A program made the translations under genes and the position numbers. From Streptomyces mirabilis (GTDB taxonomy: Bacteria; Actinomycetota; Actinomycetes; Streptomycetales; Streptomycetaceae): 64,000 bases of DNA. This document shows, in pieces, positions 24,166-33,885 of this stretch. Below the pieces are notes generated by a model, which made no database searches, was not told where the DNA came from, and saw only the letters and a list, made by a program, of their open reading frames with translations. Where the stretch lies: contig NZ_CP074102.1 of the NCBI RefSeq assembly GCF_018310535.1, forward strand, positions 2,356,001-2,420,000, given 5' to 3'. Position 1 is the first letter of the stretch. Each line of letters begins with the position of its first letter.

Positions 24166-25557
24166 TTACAGGGCTGGTTTCCCTGTGGTGAACAGCCAGG
24201 TCTGGAAAAGGTCGTCGAGCTGTCGTCCCGAGATCTTCTCGGCGAGGTGGATGAAGTCGGCGGTGTTCGCGTTGCCGTACTTGTGGAGCTTCGTCCAGGC
24301 GGGCAGCAGTTTGAAGAACGCGGTGTCGCCGATGCGCTCGCGCAGCATCTGGAGGGTCATCGCGCCGCGCTGGTAGACCGCCGAGGCGAACATGGTGTCG
24401 CGCTGCGGGTCGGCGACGACGGTCCCCCAGAAGGCGGAGTCCGCGGGCCGCGCGTTGTACCCGGCGAGGAAGGAGTCGTGCGCCGAGCGGATCCCCTTGT
24501 GCTCGGACCACAGCCACTGGGCATAGGTCGCGAAGCCCTCGTTCAGCCAGATGTCCTTCCAGCGCTCCACCGACACGGAGTCGCCGAACCACTGGTGGGC
24601 CAGCTCGTGCACGATGGTCGACTCCGAGCGCACGGCGGAGTACGCGGGCTTCGACTGCACCTCCAGCGAGAACCCCGCCTGCGGCATGTCGTCGACGATC
24701 GCGCCGGTCTCCTCGAAGGGATAGGGCCCGAAGACCTGCGACCAGTAGTCGGTGGCCTCGGCCGTCACGGCGTACACGTCGACGCTGTTGCTGCCCGCGA
24801 GCACCGGGTCGATGGCCACGTAGATCGGCGTCCCGGCCGGGGTCGTCCCCGTCTTCACGTCGAACTTCCCGATGGTCGCGGTCGCGAGGTAGGTCGCCAT
24901 CGGCCTGCTCTCGCGCCAGTGCGCGACCGTGCTGTCGCCAGTGTCGTACGTCGATATCAGCCGCCCGTTGGAGACGCCCGTCAGGCCCTTGGGTGCCTTG
25001 ATCCGGATGTCGTAGGTGGCCTTGTCGGAGGGGTGGTCGCTGGAGGGGAACCAGGTGGAGGCGGCGTTGGGCTCACAGGCGACGAAGACTCCGTCGGCGG
25101 TCTTCATCCACCCGTAGTCGGAGCCGAAGACGATGGGACCGTTGAGGGCTTCGGGGACGCCGCCGTAGGTGACGGTGACGGTGAAGGTCCTGCCCTTGCG
25201 GATCGCCCCGTGCGGGGTGATGTGGATCTCGTCGCCGTCGCGGGTGAAGTCGGCGCGTCTGCCGTTCACTTCGACGCGCGTGACCTCCAGTCTCTGGAGG
25301 TCGAGGTCGAAGGAGGAGAGGGACTGGGTGGCGCGGGCCGTGAGCGTCGTACGGCCGTCCAGGCGGTCGGTGTCCGGGTTGTACGCCACGTTCAGGTCGT
25401 AGTGGCGGGCGTCGAAGCCGCCGTTGCCGAGCTGGGGGAAGTAGGAGTCGCCGATGCCGTCGGCGCCCGGGGTCGGGGCGGAGGAGGCGGCGATGACGAG
25501 GAAGGAGGCCGCCGCGGTCGCGAGGGCCCCTAAACGTGCCGAACGGGAGAGTGCCAT
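24166..25557 (-). CDS. Secreted M1-family metallopeptidase
   Basis: 463 residues with a Sec signal at 1-32 (LGALATAAASFLVIAASSA). The N-terminal beta-domain includes GFDARHYDLNVAYNPDTD. The M1 exopeptidase motif is absent or diverged, but the gluzincin zinc site is intact: HELAHQWFGD near 315 and NEGFATYAQW near 338. Ends FQTWLFTTGKPAL, the usual C-terminus of short bacterial M1 enzymes. It would act outside the cell on peptides. AAAGGGACG precedes ATG 25557. Confidence 0.93.
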   Translation of the reverse strand: MALSRSARLGALATAAASFLVIAASSAPTPGADGIGDSYFPQLGNGGFDARHYDLNVAYNPDTDRLDGRTTLTARATQSLSSFDLDLQRLEVTRVEVNGRRADFTRDGDEIHITPHGAIRKGRTFTVTVTYGGVPEALNGPIVFGSDYGWMKTADGVFVACEPNAASTWFPSSDHPSDKATYDIRIKAPKGLTGVSNGRLISTYDTGDSTVAHWRESRPMATYLATATIGKFDVKTGTTPAGTPIYVAIDPVLAGSNSVDVYAVTAEATDYWSQVFGPYPFEETGAIVDDMPQAGFSLEVQSKPAYSAVRSESTIVHELAHQWFGDSVSVERWKDIWLNEGFATYAQWLWSEHKGIRSAHDSFLAGYNARPADSAFWGTVVADPQRDTMFASAVYQRGAMTLQMLRERIGDTAFFKLLPAWTKLHKYGNANTADFIHLAEKISGRQLDDLFQTWLFTTGKPAL

Positions 25558-25902
25558 GAGCGTCCCTTTCGTACGTGTTCCGATCGTTCCCGATCAGTTG
25601 GACACGCGAGACTCTGCACTCTTCCGTTCGGGCATGTTCATGACTTTGCCCAATCGTCATGGCCTACCCGCCAGTTGACTCCTGACGATCGACTTCCGCT
25701 CCCCGAACGGGCGGAAGCAGTCCGCCATTTGACCGCACGAAGACCCTGGCATTTCCGAGTCTTTACCACCCGGAGCGGCAGGCTCAATTGTTGCTCAACT
25801 CCACAGAATGTGATTGACCGGTCTCGGTCAACTTCATAGGCTCATTCCAGCTTGACGGGCTCCGCCGAAACGGAGGCCGGACCACTTGCATGGGGGAAAT
25901 TC
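25558..25902. other. 345-base intergenic region between divergent secreted-protein genes
   Basis: No gene is supported here. The left part should hold the promoter for the M1 peptidase gene on the minus strand. The right part holds a clear sigma-70-like promoter with an overlapping dyad (25814-25842) for the plus-strand secreted protein. Base composition is clearly less GC-rich than the coding DNA around it. Confidence 0.6.
25814..25842 (+). promoter_or_regulatory. HrdB-type promoter with overlapping operator dyad
   Basis: TTGACC (25814-25819) and TAGGCT (25837-25842) are separated by 17 bases, close to the Streptomyces vegetative consensus. The -35 is also the left arm of a perfect dyad, TTGACCG-GTCT-CGGTCAA (25814-25831), so a bound regulator would cover the -35 and spacer. 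The transcript would start about 25849 and reach ATG 25903 after a ~54-base leader. Confidence 0.65.
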
Positions 25903-26424
25903 ATGCGTAAGAGAACCAAGCTGGCCACACTCGTCGTCGCCGGAGTAATGCCGCTCGTCGCGGGTGCGGCGCCGGCCTCGGCGGTCGTCACTCCGAAAAG
26001 GTCGTGCCCGGTCGATTACGGGGTCCTGATCACCTCGCACTCGTCCTATCGGATTCCCGCCTCGGGGGCGTACTTCAAGGACGGTCCTGGCGGCACCATC
26101 ACCGCCTCCGTCACCAGGGCGTCCACCATCACGTACAGCCTCTCCACCTCCCTGGAGGTGAGCGCGAGCTACCTGTTCGCCTCGGCGAAGGCCTCGGTGA
26201 GCGGCAGCATCACCAAGTCCGTGGCGGTCACGACCGGCCACACGTACTCGCACAACATCCACTCCAACAAGTACGGGAACCTGCAGTACGGTTCCAACGG
26301 CTTCAAGGTCGGATGGGAGTCGAACCGCACGAATCCGAACTGTTCGGTGACGACGCTCGCGAGGGGTACGGCCAAACTTCCGGCGACTTCGGTCGGCTGG
26401 CACTACTGGGAAACCAGTTCCTGA
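25903..26424 (+). CDS. Secreted protein of unknown function, Ser/Thr-rich beta pattern
   Basis: 173 residues. A Sec signal peptide (RTKLATLVVAGVMPLVAGAA, cleavage near APASA) is followed by a mature domain of ~145 residues with two cysteines. From ~60 to ~125 the sequence alternates polar and hydrophobic residues and is rich in Ser/Thr/Ala (ITYSLSTSLEVSASYLFASA, then KASVSGSITKSVAVTTGHTY). This resembles the amphipathic strands of aerolysin/ETX-type proteins, but no family is firmly recognised. GGGGGA precedes ATG 25903. A strong promoter lies upstream and a strong terminator downstream, so it is a monocistronic, well-expressed gene. Confidence 0.75.
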   Translation: MRKRTKLATLVVAGVMPLVAGAAPASAVVTPKRSCPVDYGVLITSHSSYRIPASGAYFKDGPGGTITASVTRASTITYSLSTSLEVSASYLFASAKASVSGSITKSVAVTTGHTYSHNIHSNKYGNLQYGSNGFKVGWESNRTNPNCSVTTLARGTAKLPATSVGWHYWETSS

Positions 26425-26440
26425 TAATTCTTCAAAACAA

Positions 26441-26476
26441 ATGCCCCGGTAACCATTTCTCTGGTTACCGGGGCAT
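26441..26476. terminator. Strong bidirectional terminator
   Basis: ATGCCCCGGTAACCA (26441-26455) and TGGTTACCGGGGCAT (26462-26476) form a perfect 15-bp stem with a 6-base loop. T-rich DNA follows on the plus side and A-rich DNA precedes it, so it can terminate both convergent genes: the secreted protein ending at 26424 and the ABC ATPase ending at 26491. Confidence 0.92.
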
Positions 26477-26490
26477 TTACTTTTACCCGA

Positions 26491-27900
26491 TCACTTCTGG
26501 CTGTCGGTTCCCGACTCCTCCGACGAGTCCGACTCGTCGACCGCGACCGTTTCGGAGGCCTCCTCGGCGGTGGCGGCCTCCTCGGTGGCGGCCTCCTCCG
26601 TGGCGGCCTCCTCCGTGGCGGCCTCCTCCGTGGCGGCCTCCTCCGTGGTGGCCTCCTCGCCAGGCTCGGTGGTCGTCTCCGCGGCGGGCTCCGGAGTCTC
26701 CTCCGTGGTTTCCAGTTCCGCGGCCACCGCAGCCGACGTCTCCGCCGACTCCGCCAGCACCTCGTCGGCCACGAGCGCCGCGGCCTCCTTCGCCACGGAC
26801 AGCAGCACCGTGTCCTGCGGCGCCTGGTCCTCGAAGTTCTCCGGGTGGTGGCAGGCGACCTGCTGGCCGGGCTTCAGCTCCAGGAGCGGCGGCTCGGTCG
26901 TCTTGCAGATCTCCGTGGCCTTCCAGCACCGCGTGTGGAAGCGGCAGCCGCTCGGCGGCGCGATCGGCGAGGGCACGTCGCCCTTGAGCAGGATGCGCTC
27001 GCTCTTCACGTTCCGGCGCTTGGGGTCCGGGATCGGCACCGCGGACATCAGCGCCTTGGTGTACGGGTGCATCGGCGCCTTGTAGAGCGAGTCGCGGTCG
27101 GCGAGCTCCACGATCTTGCCGAGGTACATCACCGCGATCCGGTCCGAGACGTGCCGGACCACCGACAGGTCGTGCGCGATGATCACGTACGTGAGGCCGA
27201 GCTCCTGCTGCAGGTCGTCGAGAAGGTTGACGACCTGCGCCTGGATCGACACGTCGAGCGCCGAGACCGGCTCGTCCGCCACGACCAGCTTCGGGTTGAG
27301 CGCGAGCGCGCGGGCGATGCCGATGCGCTGGCGCTGGCCGCCGGAGAACTCGTGCGGATAGCGGTTGTAGTGCTCGGGGTTGAGGCCGACGACCGACAGC
27401 AGTCGCTGGACCTCCTTCTTGACACCGCCCTCGGGGGTCACGCCCTGCAGCTTGAACGGGGCACTGATGATCGTGCCGACCGTGTGGCGGGGGTTGAGTG
27501 ACGAGTACGGGTCCTGGAAGATCATCTGGACGTCACGGCGCATCGGACGCATACCGCTCACACCGAGGTGCGTGATGTCCTTGCCCTGGAACTCGACCGT
27601 GCCCGCGGTCGGTTCGAGCAGCCGCGTGATGAGCCGGCCCATCGTGGACTTGCCGCAGCCGGACTCGCCCACGACGCCCAGGGTCTCCCCGGAGCGCACC
27701 TCGAAGTCGAGGCCGTCGACGGCGCGCACGGCACCGACCTGACGCTGCAGCAGGCCCTTCCGGATGGGGAAGTGCTTCTGCAGTCCGGTCACCTTCAGCA
27801 GGACGTCACCGGGAGCGGCGTCCTTGGTGAGGGTGGCGCCGCCTTCGTCCTGTGCCTGTGCGGGAATGGTCACTTCCGCGTCCTTGGCTTTCTCGCTCAC
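26491..27900 (-). CDS. Peptide ABC transporter ATP-binding protein (OppF/DppF type) with repetitive acidic C-terminal tail
   Basis: 469 residues. The ATPase core has Walker [10 protein letters not shown] near 80, signature FSGGQRQR near 185 and Walker B VVADEP. The oligo_HPY domain with its cysteines (SGCRFHTRC) follows. From ~370 the protein runs into a ~100-residue Glu/Ala/Thr-rich tail not found in ordinary DppF proteins, containing six EEAAT-type repeats coded by a 15-base minisatellite. It is the last gene of the five-gene importer operon; its GTG start overlaps the stop of the preceding ATPase gene as GTGA. It energises import with the paired ATPase. Confidence 0.93.
   Translation of the reverse strand: MSEKAKDAEVTIPAQAQDEGGATLTKDAAPGDVLLKVTGLQKHFPIRKGLLQRQVGAVRAVDGLDFEVRSGETLGVVGESGCGKSTMGRLITRLLEPTAGTVEFQGKDITHLGVSGMRPMRRDVQMIFQDPYSSLNPRHTVGTIISAPFKLQGVTPEGGVKKEVQRLLSVVGLNPEHYNRYPHEFSGGQRQRIGIARALALNPKLVVADEPVSALDVSIQAQVVNLLDDLQQELGLTYVIIAHDLSVVRHVSDRIAVMYLGKIVELADRDSLYKAPMHPYTKALMSAVPIPDPKRRNVKSERILLKGDVPSPIAPPSGCRFHTRCWKATEICKTTEPPLLELKPGQQVACHHPENFEDQAPQDTVLLSVAKEAAALVADEVLAESAETSAAVAAELETTEETPEPAAETTTEPGEEATTEEAATEEAATEEAATEEAATEEAATAEEASETVAVDESDSSEESGTDSQK
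26570..26659. repeat. 15-bp in-frame minisatellite, six copies
   Basis: Six head-to-tail copies of a 15-base unit, consensus GTGGCGGCCTCCTCC, begin at 26570, 26585, 26600, 26615, 26630 and 26645. The first ends CTCG and the last reads GTGGTGGCCTCCTCG. On the coding (minus) strand each gives EEAAT or a close variant. Copy-number change would keep the frame and only lengthen or shorten the acidic tail. Confidence 0.9.
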
Positions 27901-28991
27901 AGCTTCGGCGCAATCTCTTCGATCCAGATGCGTTCCCGCTGCTCCTGGGTCATGTGGCAGGCGGCCCAGTGCCGTCCGCCGACCTCGGTCAGCTCGGGGC
28001 GGACCGTGCGGGTCACGTTGTCCTTGGGAACGTCCGCGTACGGGCAGCGCGGGTTGAAGGCGCAGCCGGACGGGAGGTTGATCAGCGAGGGCGGGGAGCC
28101 CTTGACGGGGATGAGGCGTTCGGTCTGCTCACGGTCCAGGCGCGGCATCGAGCCGAGCAGCCCCCAGGTGTAGGGGTGCCGGGGCTCGTAGAACACCTTC
28201 TCGGCCGGACCGCGCTCGATGCAACGGCCGCCGTACATCACCAGGATGTCGTCGGAGAGCTCCGCGACGACGCCCAGGTCGTGGGTGATGATGATGACCG
28301 CGGAGCCGAACTCCTTCTGCAGGTCCCGCATCAGGTCGAGGATCTGCGCCTGGACGGTCACGTCCAGGGCGGTCGTCGGCTCGTCCGCGATGAGCAGCTC
28401 GGGGTTGTTGACCAGCGACATCGCGATCATCGCGCGCTGGCGCATACCGCCGGAGAACTCGTGCGGGTAGCTGTCGACGCGCTTGTCCGGCTGCGGGATG
28501 CCCACCCGGTCGAGCATCTCGACCGCGCGGCGCTTCGCCGTCTTCTTGTCCACGTTGTTGTGGATGCGGTACGCCTCCACGATCTGCTGACCGATCGTGT
28601 AGTACGGGTGCAGCGCGGACAGCGGATCCTGGAAGATCATCGCCATCTCGCGGCCGCGCAGTTTGCGTACGTAGTCCGGGTCGGCGGACAGCAGTTCGGT
28701 GCCGTTCAGCCAGATCTCGCCGGAGATCTGCGCCTTGCGCTTGCCGTACTGGCCGGCCGTGTGCAGGCCCATGATGCCGAGCGAGGTCACCGACTTGCCG
28801 GAGCCGGACTCGCCCACGATCCCGAGGGTCTTGCCCTTCTCCAGCTGGAAGCTGAGCCCGTCGACGGACTTGACCAGGCCGTCGTCGGTCGGGAAGTGCA
28901 CCTTCAGGTCGCGTACTTCGAGGAAGGCGGAGGGTGCGGGCGAGTCCTTGACGGGCTCGGCCACCGCTCCGCTCTTGCTGAGTTCGGTCAT
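27897..28991 (-). CDS. Peptide ABC transporter ATP-binding protein (OppD/DppD type)
   Basis: 364 residues. It has Walker A GESGSGKS near 60, signature FSGGMRQR, Walker B LLIADEP, the switch His in IITHDLG, and the oligo_HPY C-terminal domain ([14 protein letters not shown]). It pairs with the DppF-type ATPase to drive peptide uptake. ATG 28991 is chosen over the longer open frame because it overlaps the permease stop (ATGA) and homology starts there. Confidence 0.94.
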   Translation of the reverse strand: MTELSKSGAVAEPVKDSPAPSAFLEVRDLKVHFPTDDGLVKSVDGLSFQLEKGKTLGIVGESGSGKSVTSLGIMGLHTAGQYGKRKAQISGEIWLNGTELLSADPDYVRKLRGREMAMIFQDPLSALHPYYTIGQQIVEAYRIHNNVDKKTAKRRAVEMLDRVGIPQPDKRVDSYPHEFSGGMRQRAMIAMSLVNNPELLIADEPTTALDVTVQAQILDLMRDLQKEFGSAVIIITHDLGVVAELSDDILVMYGGRCIERGPAEKVFYEPRHPYTWGLLGSMPRLDREQTERLIPVKGSPPSLINLPSGCAFNPRCPYADVPKDNVTRTVRPELTEVGGRHWAACHMTQEQRERIWIEEIAPKL

Positions 28992-29986
28992 GAGAGCCTC
29001 ACTCGGGGGTCGATCACGGCGTACAGGACGTCCACCACGAGGTTGGCGATCAGCACCGCGAGAGAAGTGATCAGGGTGACGCCCAGGATGATGGGCAGGT
29101 CCTGGTTCCGGATGGCGTCGAGCACCGCGCGGCCGAGGCCGGGCAGGTTGAACGTCGACTCCGTCAGGATGGCGCCGCCGATGAGGGCGCCGAGGTCCAT
29201 GCCCAGCATGGTGAGGATGGGGGTCATCGTGGAGCGCATGGCGTGCTTGCCGATGACGACCTGCTCCTTGAGGCCCTTGGCGCGTGCCGTGCGGATGTAG
29301 TCCTCGCCGAGGATCTCCAGCATGGTGGCGCGGGTGATCCGGGCGTACATCGCCGCGTAGAGGAACGCGAGGGTGATCCAGGGCAGGATCATGCCGCCGA
29401 ACCAGCCGCTGATGCTCTGGTCGAAGGGCACGTACTGCGCGTTGATCCATTTCAGGCCGAAGGCGAAGATCGCCAGGCTGAGCAGACCGGTGAAGTAGAT
29501 GGGGAGGGAGACGCCCGCCAGGGCGACGACCATCGCGCCACGGTCCCAGATGCTGCCCCGCTTGAGCGCGGAGAGCACACCGGCCGCGACACCGAAGACC
29601 AGCCACAGCACGGCGGCACCGAGCGCGAGCCCCAGGGTCACCGGGAAGCGGTCGGTGAGCACCGGCCAGACGGCCTGCTCGCTGCGGAAGGAATAGCCGA
29701 AGCAGGGCGCCGCGCAGTGCGTGACGTCGCCACCGCCCGAGTAGGTGCGGCCGGCGAAGATGCCCTTGAAGAACTCCCAGACCTGGGAGTAGATCGGGTC
29801 GCTCAGGCCCAGCTTCTGCCGTACGGCCTCGACGGCTGCCGGGTCGGCCTGCTTGCCCACGAAGCTCGAGGCGATGTCGACGCCCGCCCACTTGGGGACG
29901 AGGAAGAAGATGCCGAAGACCACCATGACGATGACCACGAGCATCACTGCGGCGGCGAACAGCCGCCTGATGAGGTAAGCGAGCAC
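28988..29986 (-). CDS. Peptide ABC transporter permease (OppB/DppB type)
   Basis: 332 residues with six predicted membrane helices. It starts LAYLIRRLFAAAVMLVVIVM and has the cytoplasmic EAA loop EDYIRTARAKGLKEQVVIGK near 245, which contacts the ATPases. A larger-than-usual extracellular segment (about 75-110) includes two cysteines (THCAAPCFGYSF). Start is GTG 29986. It lies 111 bases after the binding-protein gene. Confidence 0.94.
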   Translation of the reverse strand: MLAYLIRRLFAAAVMLVVIVMVVFGIFFLVPKWAGVDIASSFVGKQADPAAVEAVRQKLGLSDPIYSQVWEFFKGIFAGRTYSGGGDVTHCAAPCFGYSFRSEQAVWPVLTDRFPVTLGLALGAAVLWLVFGVAAGVLSALKRGSIWDRGAMVVALAGVSLPIYFTGLLSLAIFAFGLKWINAQYVPFDQSISGWFGGMILPWITLAFLYAAMYARITRATMLEILGEDYIRTARAKGLKEQVVIGKHAMRSTMTPILTMLGMDLGALIGGAILTESTFNLPGLGRAVLDAIRNQDLPIILGVTLITSLAVLIANLVVDVLYAVIDPRVRLS

Positions 29987-30097
29987 AGCTTACGGCCCGC
30001 CGCGGGGCCGCGGGCCACCGGAGGTCATCCGATGGCCCGCGACCACGCCGCGCCGGCCTTCACCTGCCTTTCGTGCCTGTACGGCGGGTGTGCCGGT

Positions 30098-31894
30098 TTA
30101 CTTCTTCGGGTTCTTCAGGCCGAGGTTGACGAAGTCGTACGTACCGCTGTAGTTGTCCGTCGTGTAGACGTTCGCGAGGTTGTCGCTGCGCCAGTTGATG
30201 AACTTCTCGAAGGTGAAGGGCAGGTAGTACGCGCCCTCCATGACCTTGTGGTTGATCTCGGTCGAGATCTTGGTCTTGCCCGCCTCGTCCAGCGTGGTGA
30301 CGTACTGGTCGAACAGACCGTCGATGGTCTTGTCGTTGATCAGGGAGAAGTTGTTGTTACCGCTCGGCGCGATGTACTTGCTGTCCCACAGCGGCAGACC
30401 GAAGCCCTGGACGGTCGGGAAGTCCGGACCCCAGCCCATGATGATGATGCCGTAGCCCTTCTTCTTCACGTTCGAAGGGCTGCCGATGATGCCGGTGGTC
30501 TGCGAACCGTCGAACTGGTCGATCTGCGCGTTGATGCCGATCTTCTTCAGCGACGCCTGGAGCGACTGGGCCGTGGCGACCTCGACCGGCTTGTTGTTGC
30601 GCACCGCGATGGTGGTGGAGAAGCCGTTCGGCTTGCCGCACGCCTTCAGCGCCGCCTTGGCCTTCTCGACGTTGCCGTTCTTGTCGGCACCGGAGATGCC
30701 GTACGGGTCGTACTTCTGGCCCTCGGCGCCCGGGACGGACGGCGGGAGCATGTTGGTGCCGATGTCACCACCGGCGATCGGGCCACCGCGCGCGGTCTGC
30801 AGCGAGACGTGGTCCGCGCCGAGGATCACGGCCTTGCGGCACTCGACGTTGTCGAACGGCTTCACGCTCTGCGGGAAGGCCGCGTACCGGATGTAACCCG
30901 AGATCGGGTTGTCCAGGTTGGCCTTGTGCTCCTTCAGGGCGGTGGTGCGGCCCTGCGGGGACATGCCGGTCTGGTTGATGTCCAGGTCCAGGTCACCGTT
31001 GAGCAGGCGCTGGTCCAGCTGGTTGGCGTCCGAGTAGAACTGGACGGTGATCTTGTCCGGGTACGCCTTGCGGATCGGGTCCGAGGACTGCTTCCAGTTC
31101 GTGTTGCGCACCAGCGTCAGGCTCTTGCCCGGGCTGTACGAGTCGAACTTGTACGGGCCGGAGGAGAACGGCTTCAGGCCGTACTTGGACTTGGTGTCCA
31201 TGTCCTGGCGGACCGGGGAGGCCGAGACCAGACCCAGCACCTCCTGGAAGTCCGAGTTGGCCTTGGGGAGGTGGAAGACGATCGTCTTGTCGTCCGGCGT
31301 GGTGATGGCCTTCAGGCCCAGCTTGTCCTTGGACGTGTCCTTGTAGGGACCCTTGTACTCGCCCTTGGGGTCCAGGAAGTCCTTGAGGTACGTCGGACCG
31401 CCGGACAGCACGTCCTGCGCCCACACGCGCTCGATGCCGTACTTCACGTCCTTGGACGTGATCGCCTTGCCGTCCTCCCACGTGACGCCGTCACGCAGGG
31501 TGTACGTGTAGGTCTTGCCGTCGTCCGTGACCTTCGCGAGACCCGTGGCGAGGTCCGGGGTGAGCTCGGCGCCCGCCTTGCCCGGCTCCGTCTTGCCCGT
31601 GACCAGCTGGCGGCTGTAGTAGCGCGCGAAGTCCCACATGAAGCCGTAGTAGCCACGCGTGGTGTCCCACGAGTCGGCGTCCTGGGCACCGCCGAACCGC
31701 AGCGTGCCGCCCTTCTTGACCAGGGAGGCCTGGGCGACCTTGTTGTTGGCGGCGTCGAAGCCGGCGGCGCCGGTCTTCGAACCGTTGTTGTCGTCGCTGC
31801 CGCCGCCGCACGCCGCCGTGGTCAGCAGTGCGGCGACCGCAGCAGCGGCGGCAAACGCCTGCTTACGCCGCCCTGAGGTGCGTTGGGTAGTCAC
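30098..31894 (-). CDS. Peptide ABC transporter substrate-binding lipoprotein (SBP_bac_5)
   Basis: 598 residues. A lipoprotein signal (KQAFAAAAAVAALL) ends at the lipobox LTTAAC. The family-5 binding domain follows, including YTYTLRDGVTWEDGKAITS and VIFHLPKANSD-like core strands. It captures oligopeptides outside the membrane and delivers them to the DppB/DppC channel. GTG 31894 (VTTQRTSGRRKQ) is preferred because GGAGGA lies nine bases upstream; the frame remains open beyond it without similarity. Within the operon it sits between the two permease genes. Confidence 0.94.
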   Translation of the reverse strand: MTTQRTSGRRKQAFAAAAAVAALLTTAACGGGSDDNNGSKTGAAGFDAANNKVAQASLVKKGGTLRFGGAQDADSWDTTRGYYGFMWDFARYYSRQLVTGKTEPGKAGAELTPDLATGLAKVTDDGKTYTYTLRDGVTWEDGKAITSKDVKYGIERVWAQDVLSGGPTYLKDFLDPKGEYKGPYKDTSKDKLGLKAITTPDDKTIVFHLPKANSDFQEVLGLVSASPVRQDMDTKSKYGLKPFSSGPYKFDSYSPGKSLTLVRNTNWKQSSDPIRKAYPDKITVQFYSDANQLDQRLLNGDLDLDINQTGMSPQGRTTALKEHKANLDNPISGYIRYAAFPQSVKPFDNVECRKAVILGADHVSLQTARGGPIAGGDIGTNMLPPSVPGAEGQKYDPYGISGADKNGNVEKAKAALKACGKPNGFSTTIAVRNNKPVEVATAQSLQASLKKIGINAQIDQFDGSQTTGIIGSPSNVKKKGYGIIIMGWGPDFPTVQGFGLPLWDSKYIAPSGNNNFSLINDKTIDGLFDQYVTTLDEAGKTKISTEINHKVMEGAYYLPFTFEKFINWRSDNLANVYTTDNYSGTYDFVNLGLKNPKK

Positions 31895-31964
31895 GATCTC
31901 GGATCCTCCGGATTTGATGAGAGACCCCGTGATTGGTGCCACGGGACGCTTGGGGTACGGCTGT

Positions 31965-32972
31965 TCAGCGGGATGCCTTCGGGTCCAGCGCATCCCGCAC
32001 GCCGTCTCCGAAGAGGTTGAAGGCCAGGACGGTGATGAAGATCGCCACACCCGGGACCACCATGTACATGGGGTCGGACTCGTAGTAGTCGATGGCGCTC
32101 GACAGCATCTGTCCCCAGGACGAGGTGGGCGGCTTGACGCCCACGCCCAGGAAGCTGAGGGCCGCCTCGGTGAGGATGTTGGTGGGGATCATCATCGTCG
32201 TGTACACGATGATGGGCGCGACCAGGTTGGGCAGCAGTTCCTTGAACAGGATGTAGAACCGCCCGGCGCCCAGCGATCGCGCGGCCTCGACGTACTCGCG
32301 CTCACGCATCGAGAGCGTCTGGCCGCGCACCACGCGTCCGATGTAGGGCCAGCCGAAGAAGCCGATGACCAGGATCATCACGAACACGCGCACGTTGGAG
32401 CCGGACAGGCCCAGCATGTCGTTCGGCATCACCGAGACCAGGGCGATCGTGAACAGGAGTTGCGGGAAGGCCAGCAGGCCGTCCATCACGCGGCTGATGA
32501 GCGAGTCCACCCAGCCTCCGAAGAAGCCCGCCAGGATGCCGAGCACGGTGCCGAGGATGACCGCGACGACGGCGGAGAGGAAGCCCACCAGGAGCGAGAC
32601 GCGGGCACCGTAGAGGATGCGGGCGAGAATGTCGCGGCCGTTGACGGGCTCGACGCCCAGCAGGTGGTCGCCGCTGATGCCGCCCAATGACCCCGTGGGA
32701 GTGCCGAACAGAGGGTCGATCAGCTTCTCGTTGAAGGTGTCCGGGTCCTGACCGAGCAGGTGGGTGATCACTGGCGCGAGCAGGGCGATCACGATGAGGA
32801 CGAGCACGACGATGCCGCCGGTCAGCGCGAGCTTGTCCCTCTTCAGGCGCTCCCAGGCGATCCGGCCCAGGGAACGTCCCTGCACGACCTTCTCGCCGGC
32901 GGCGGCAGCCGCCGCTTCTTCGGCCGCACTCGGGGCCGCTTCCGCGGTCGGCTCGTGCAATGGTGCCGTCAT
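31965..32972 (-). CDS. Peptide ABC transporter permease (OppC/DppC type)
   Basis: 335 residues; first gene of the importer operon. An Ala/Glu-rich cytoplasmic N-tail (~30 residues) is followed by OppC_N and six membrane helices, with the EAA motif REYVEAARSLGAGRFYILFK near 225. ATG 32972 has AGAGGGG upstream. The frame is open for 37 codons more, but that part is unlike the family. The C-before-binding-protein order differs from the usual A-B-C-D-F order. Confidence 0.94.
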   Translation of the reverse strand: MTAPLHEPTAEAAPSAAEEAAAAAAGEKVVQGRSLGRIAWERLKRDKLALTGGIVVLVLIVIALLAPVITHLLGQDPDTFNEKLIDPLFGTPTGSLGGISGDHLLGVEPVNGRDILARILYGARVSLLVGFLSAVVAVILGTVLGILAGFFGGWVDSLISRVMDGLLAFPQLLFTIALVSVMPNDMLGLSGSNVRVFVMILVIGFFGWPYIGRVVRGQTLSMREREYVEAARSLGAGRFYILFKELLPNLVAPIIVYTTMMIPTNILTEAALSFLGVGVKPPTSSWGQMLSSAIDYYESDPMYMVVPGVAIFITVLAFNLFGDGVRDALDPKASR

Positions 32973-33315
32973 CTGGCAGGGACCCCTCTCAACCGGCGGT
33001 AGCCGGCCCACACGTGCCGCTTGTAGCGGCGTGATCAGTCCGTCGTACACAGGGGCTAAACCCCCTGGAGCGGGAGTCTTCAACGCCTCGGCGATCTGTA
33101 GCCAGACTTGACGGTGAATGGATGCGTAAACGTGATGCTGTCAGGGGGGTTCCGTTATCCGGACGGCGGGTAACGGGGGTCGGACACGGGGCAGTTGGGA
33201 CGCCGGAGATGAATACGGGCATTATCCGGACAATCCATTGCCATCTACGCGCGAAGAAATGCAGAGCCGCGGTGAAGGACCCGTGCCGATCCTTCACGGT
33301 TCGCCGGACGTCGGA
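32973..33315. other. 343-base intergenic region upstream of the peptide importer operon
   Basis: No gene is supported. It should hold the promoter and leader of the minus-strand importer operon. A 10-base direct repeat TTATCCGGAC occurs at 33155-33164 and 33222-33231, 67 bases apart, and could be a regulator half-site. I could not place a convincing -35/-10 pair. Confidence 0.5.
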
Positions 33316-33824
33316 TCAGTATCCGCCGGGTGCCGGTGGATAGCCGTACCCACCCGCCATCGGAGCCTGGGCGGGGGCCGCGTGGGCCTCGCGGTCGTAG
33401 AACGGCCGCGCGTTGGCGCGCAGCCACATCGCCACCGGGTCGTACTCGTCCGACATCGCGACGGTCGACACGGGCAGCCCGTCCGGAACCGCGCCGATGG
33501 ACTGCTGCATCATCGCCCGCACCGAGTCGACAGCGGGCGGCGAGGTGTCGTAGACGTCGAGCCCGATGGCCAGATACGGCGCCCCGAGCGCCGGCTGCAC
33601 CCAGGCGCGGCGCAGCGAGCGCACGGCGGTGGTGCGATGTGCGTTCTGGGTGAGCAGGGCGTAGAACTGCGGGATCTCGATGCCGGGTTCGGACAGTCCC
33701 AGCGGACCGGCGGGCTGGCGCTCCAGACCCGCCGCGATTCTGCGCAGATCCAGCCATGGGATGCCGACCCCGCCGCCCGGGGCGTGCGGATTGAGCCAGA
33801 GCCCGAAGTGGTCGGGGTAGAGGG

Positions 33825-33862
33825 CAATGCCGCGTAGTTAAGCGACCTGCGGCTTCGTCAAA
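33825..33862 (+). repeat. Left terminal inverted repeat of the IS4 element
   Basis: 38 bases starting CAATGCCGCG and ending TTCGTCAAA. It matches the reverse complement of the right end (35583-35620) at 37 of 38 positions. Confidence 0.93.
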
Positions 33863-33885
33863 CTGCGCCCGTCGATGCCACGGAC

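Noticed and set aside
29243..31876. 877-codon plus-strand frame opposite the permease and binding-protein genes
   Set aside because: It spans the reverse complement of two well-supported genes and shows no recognisable domain.
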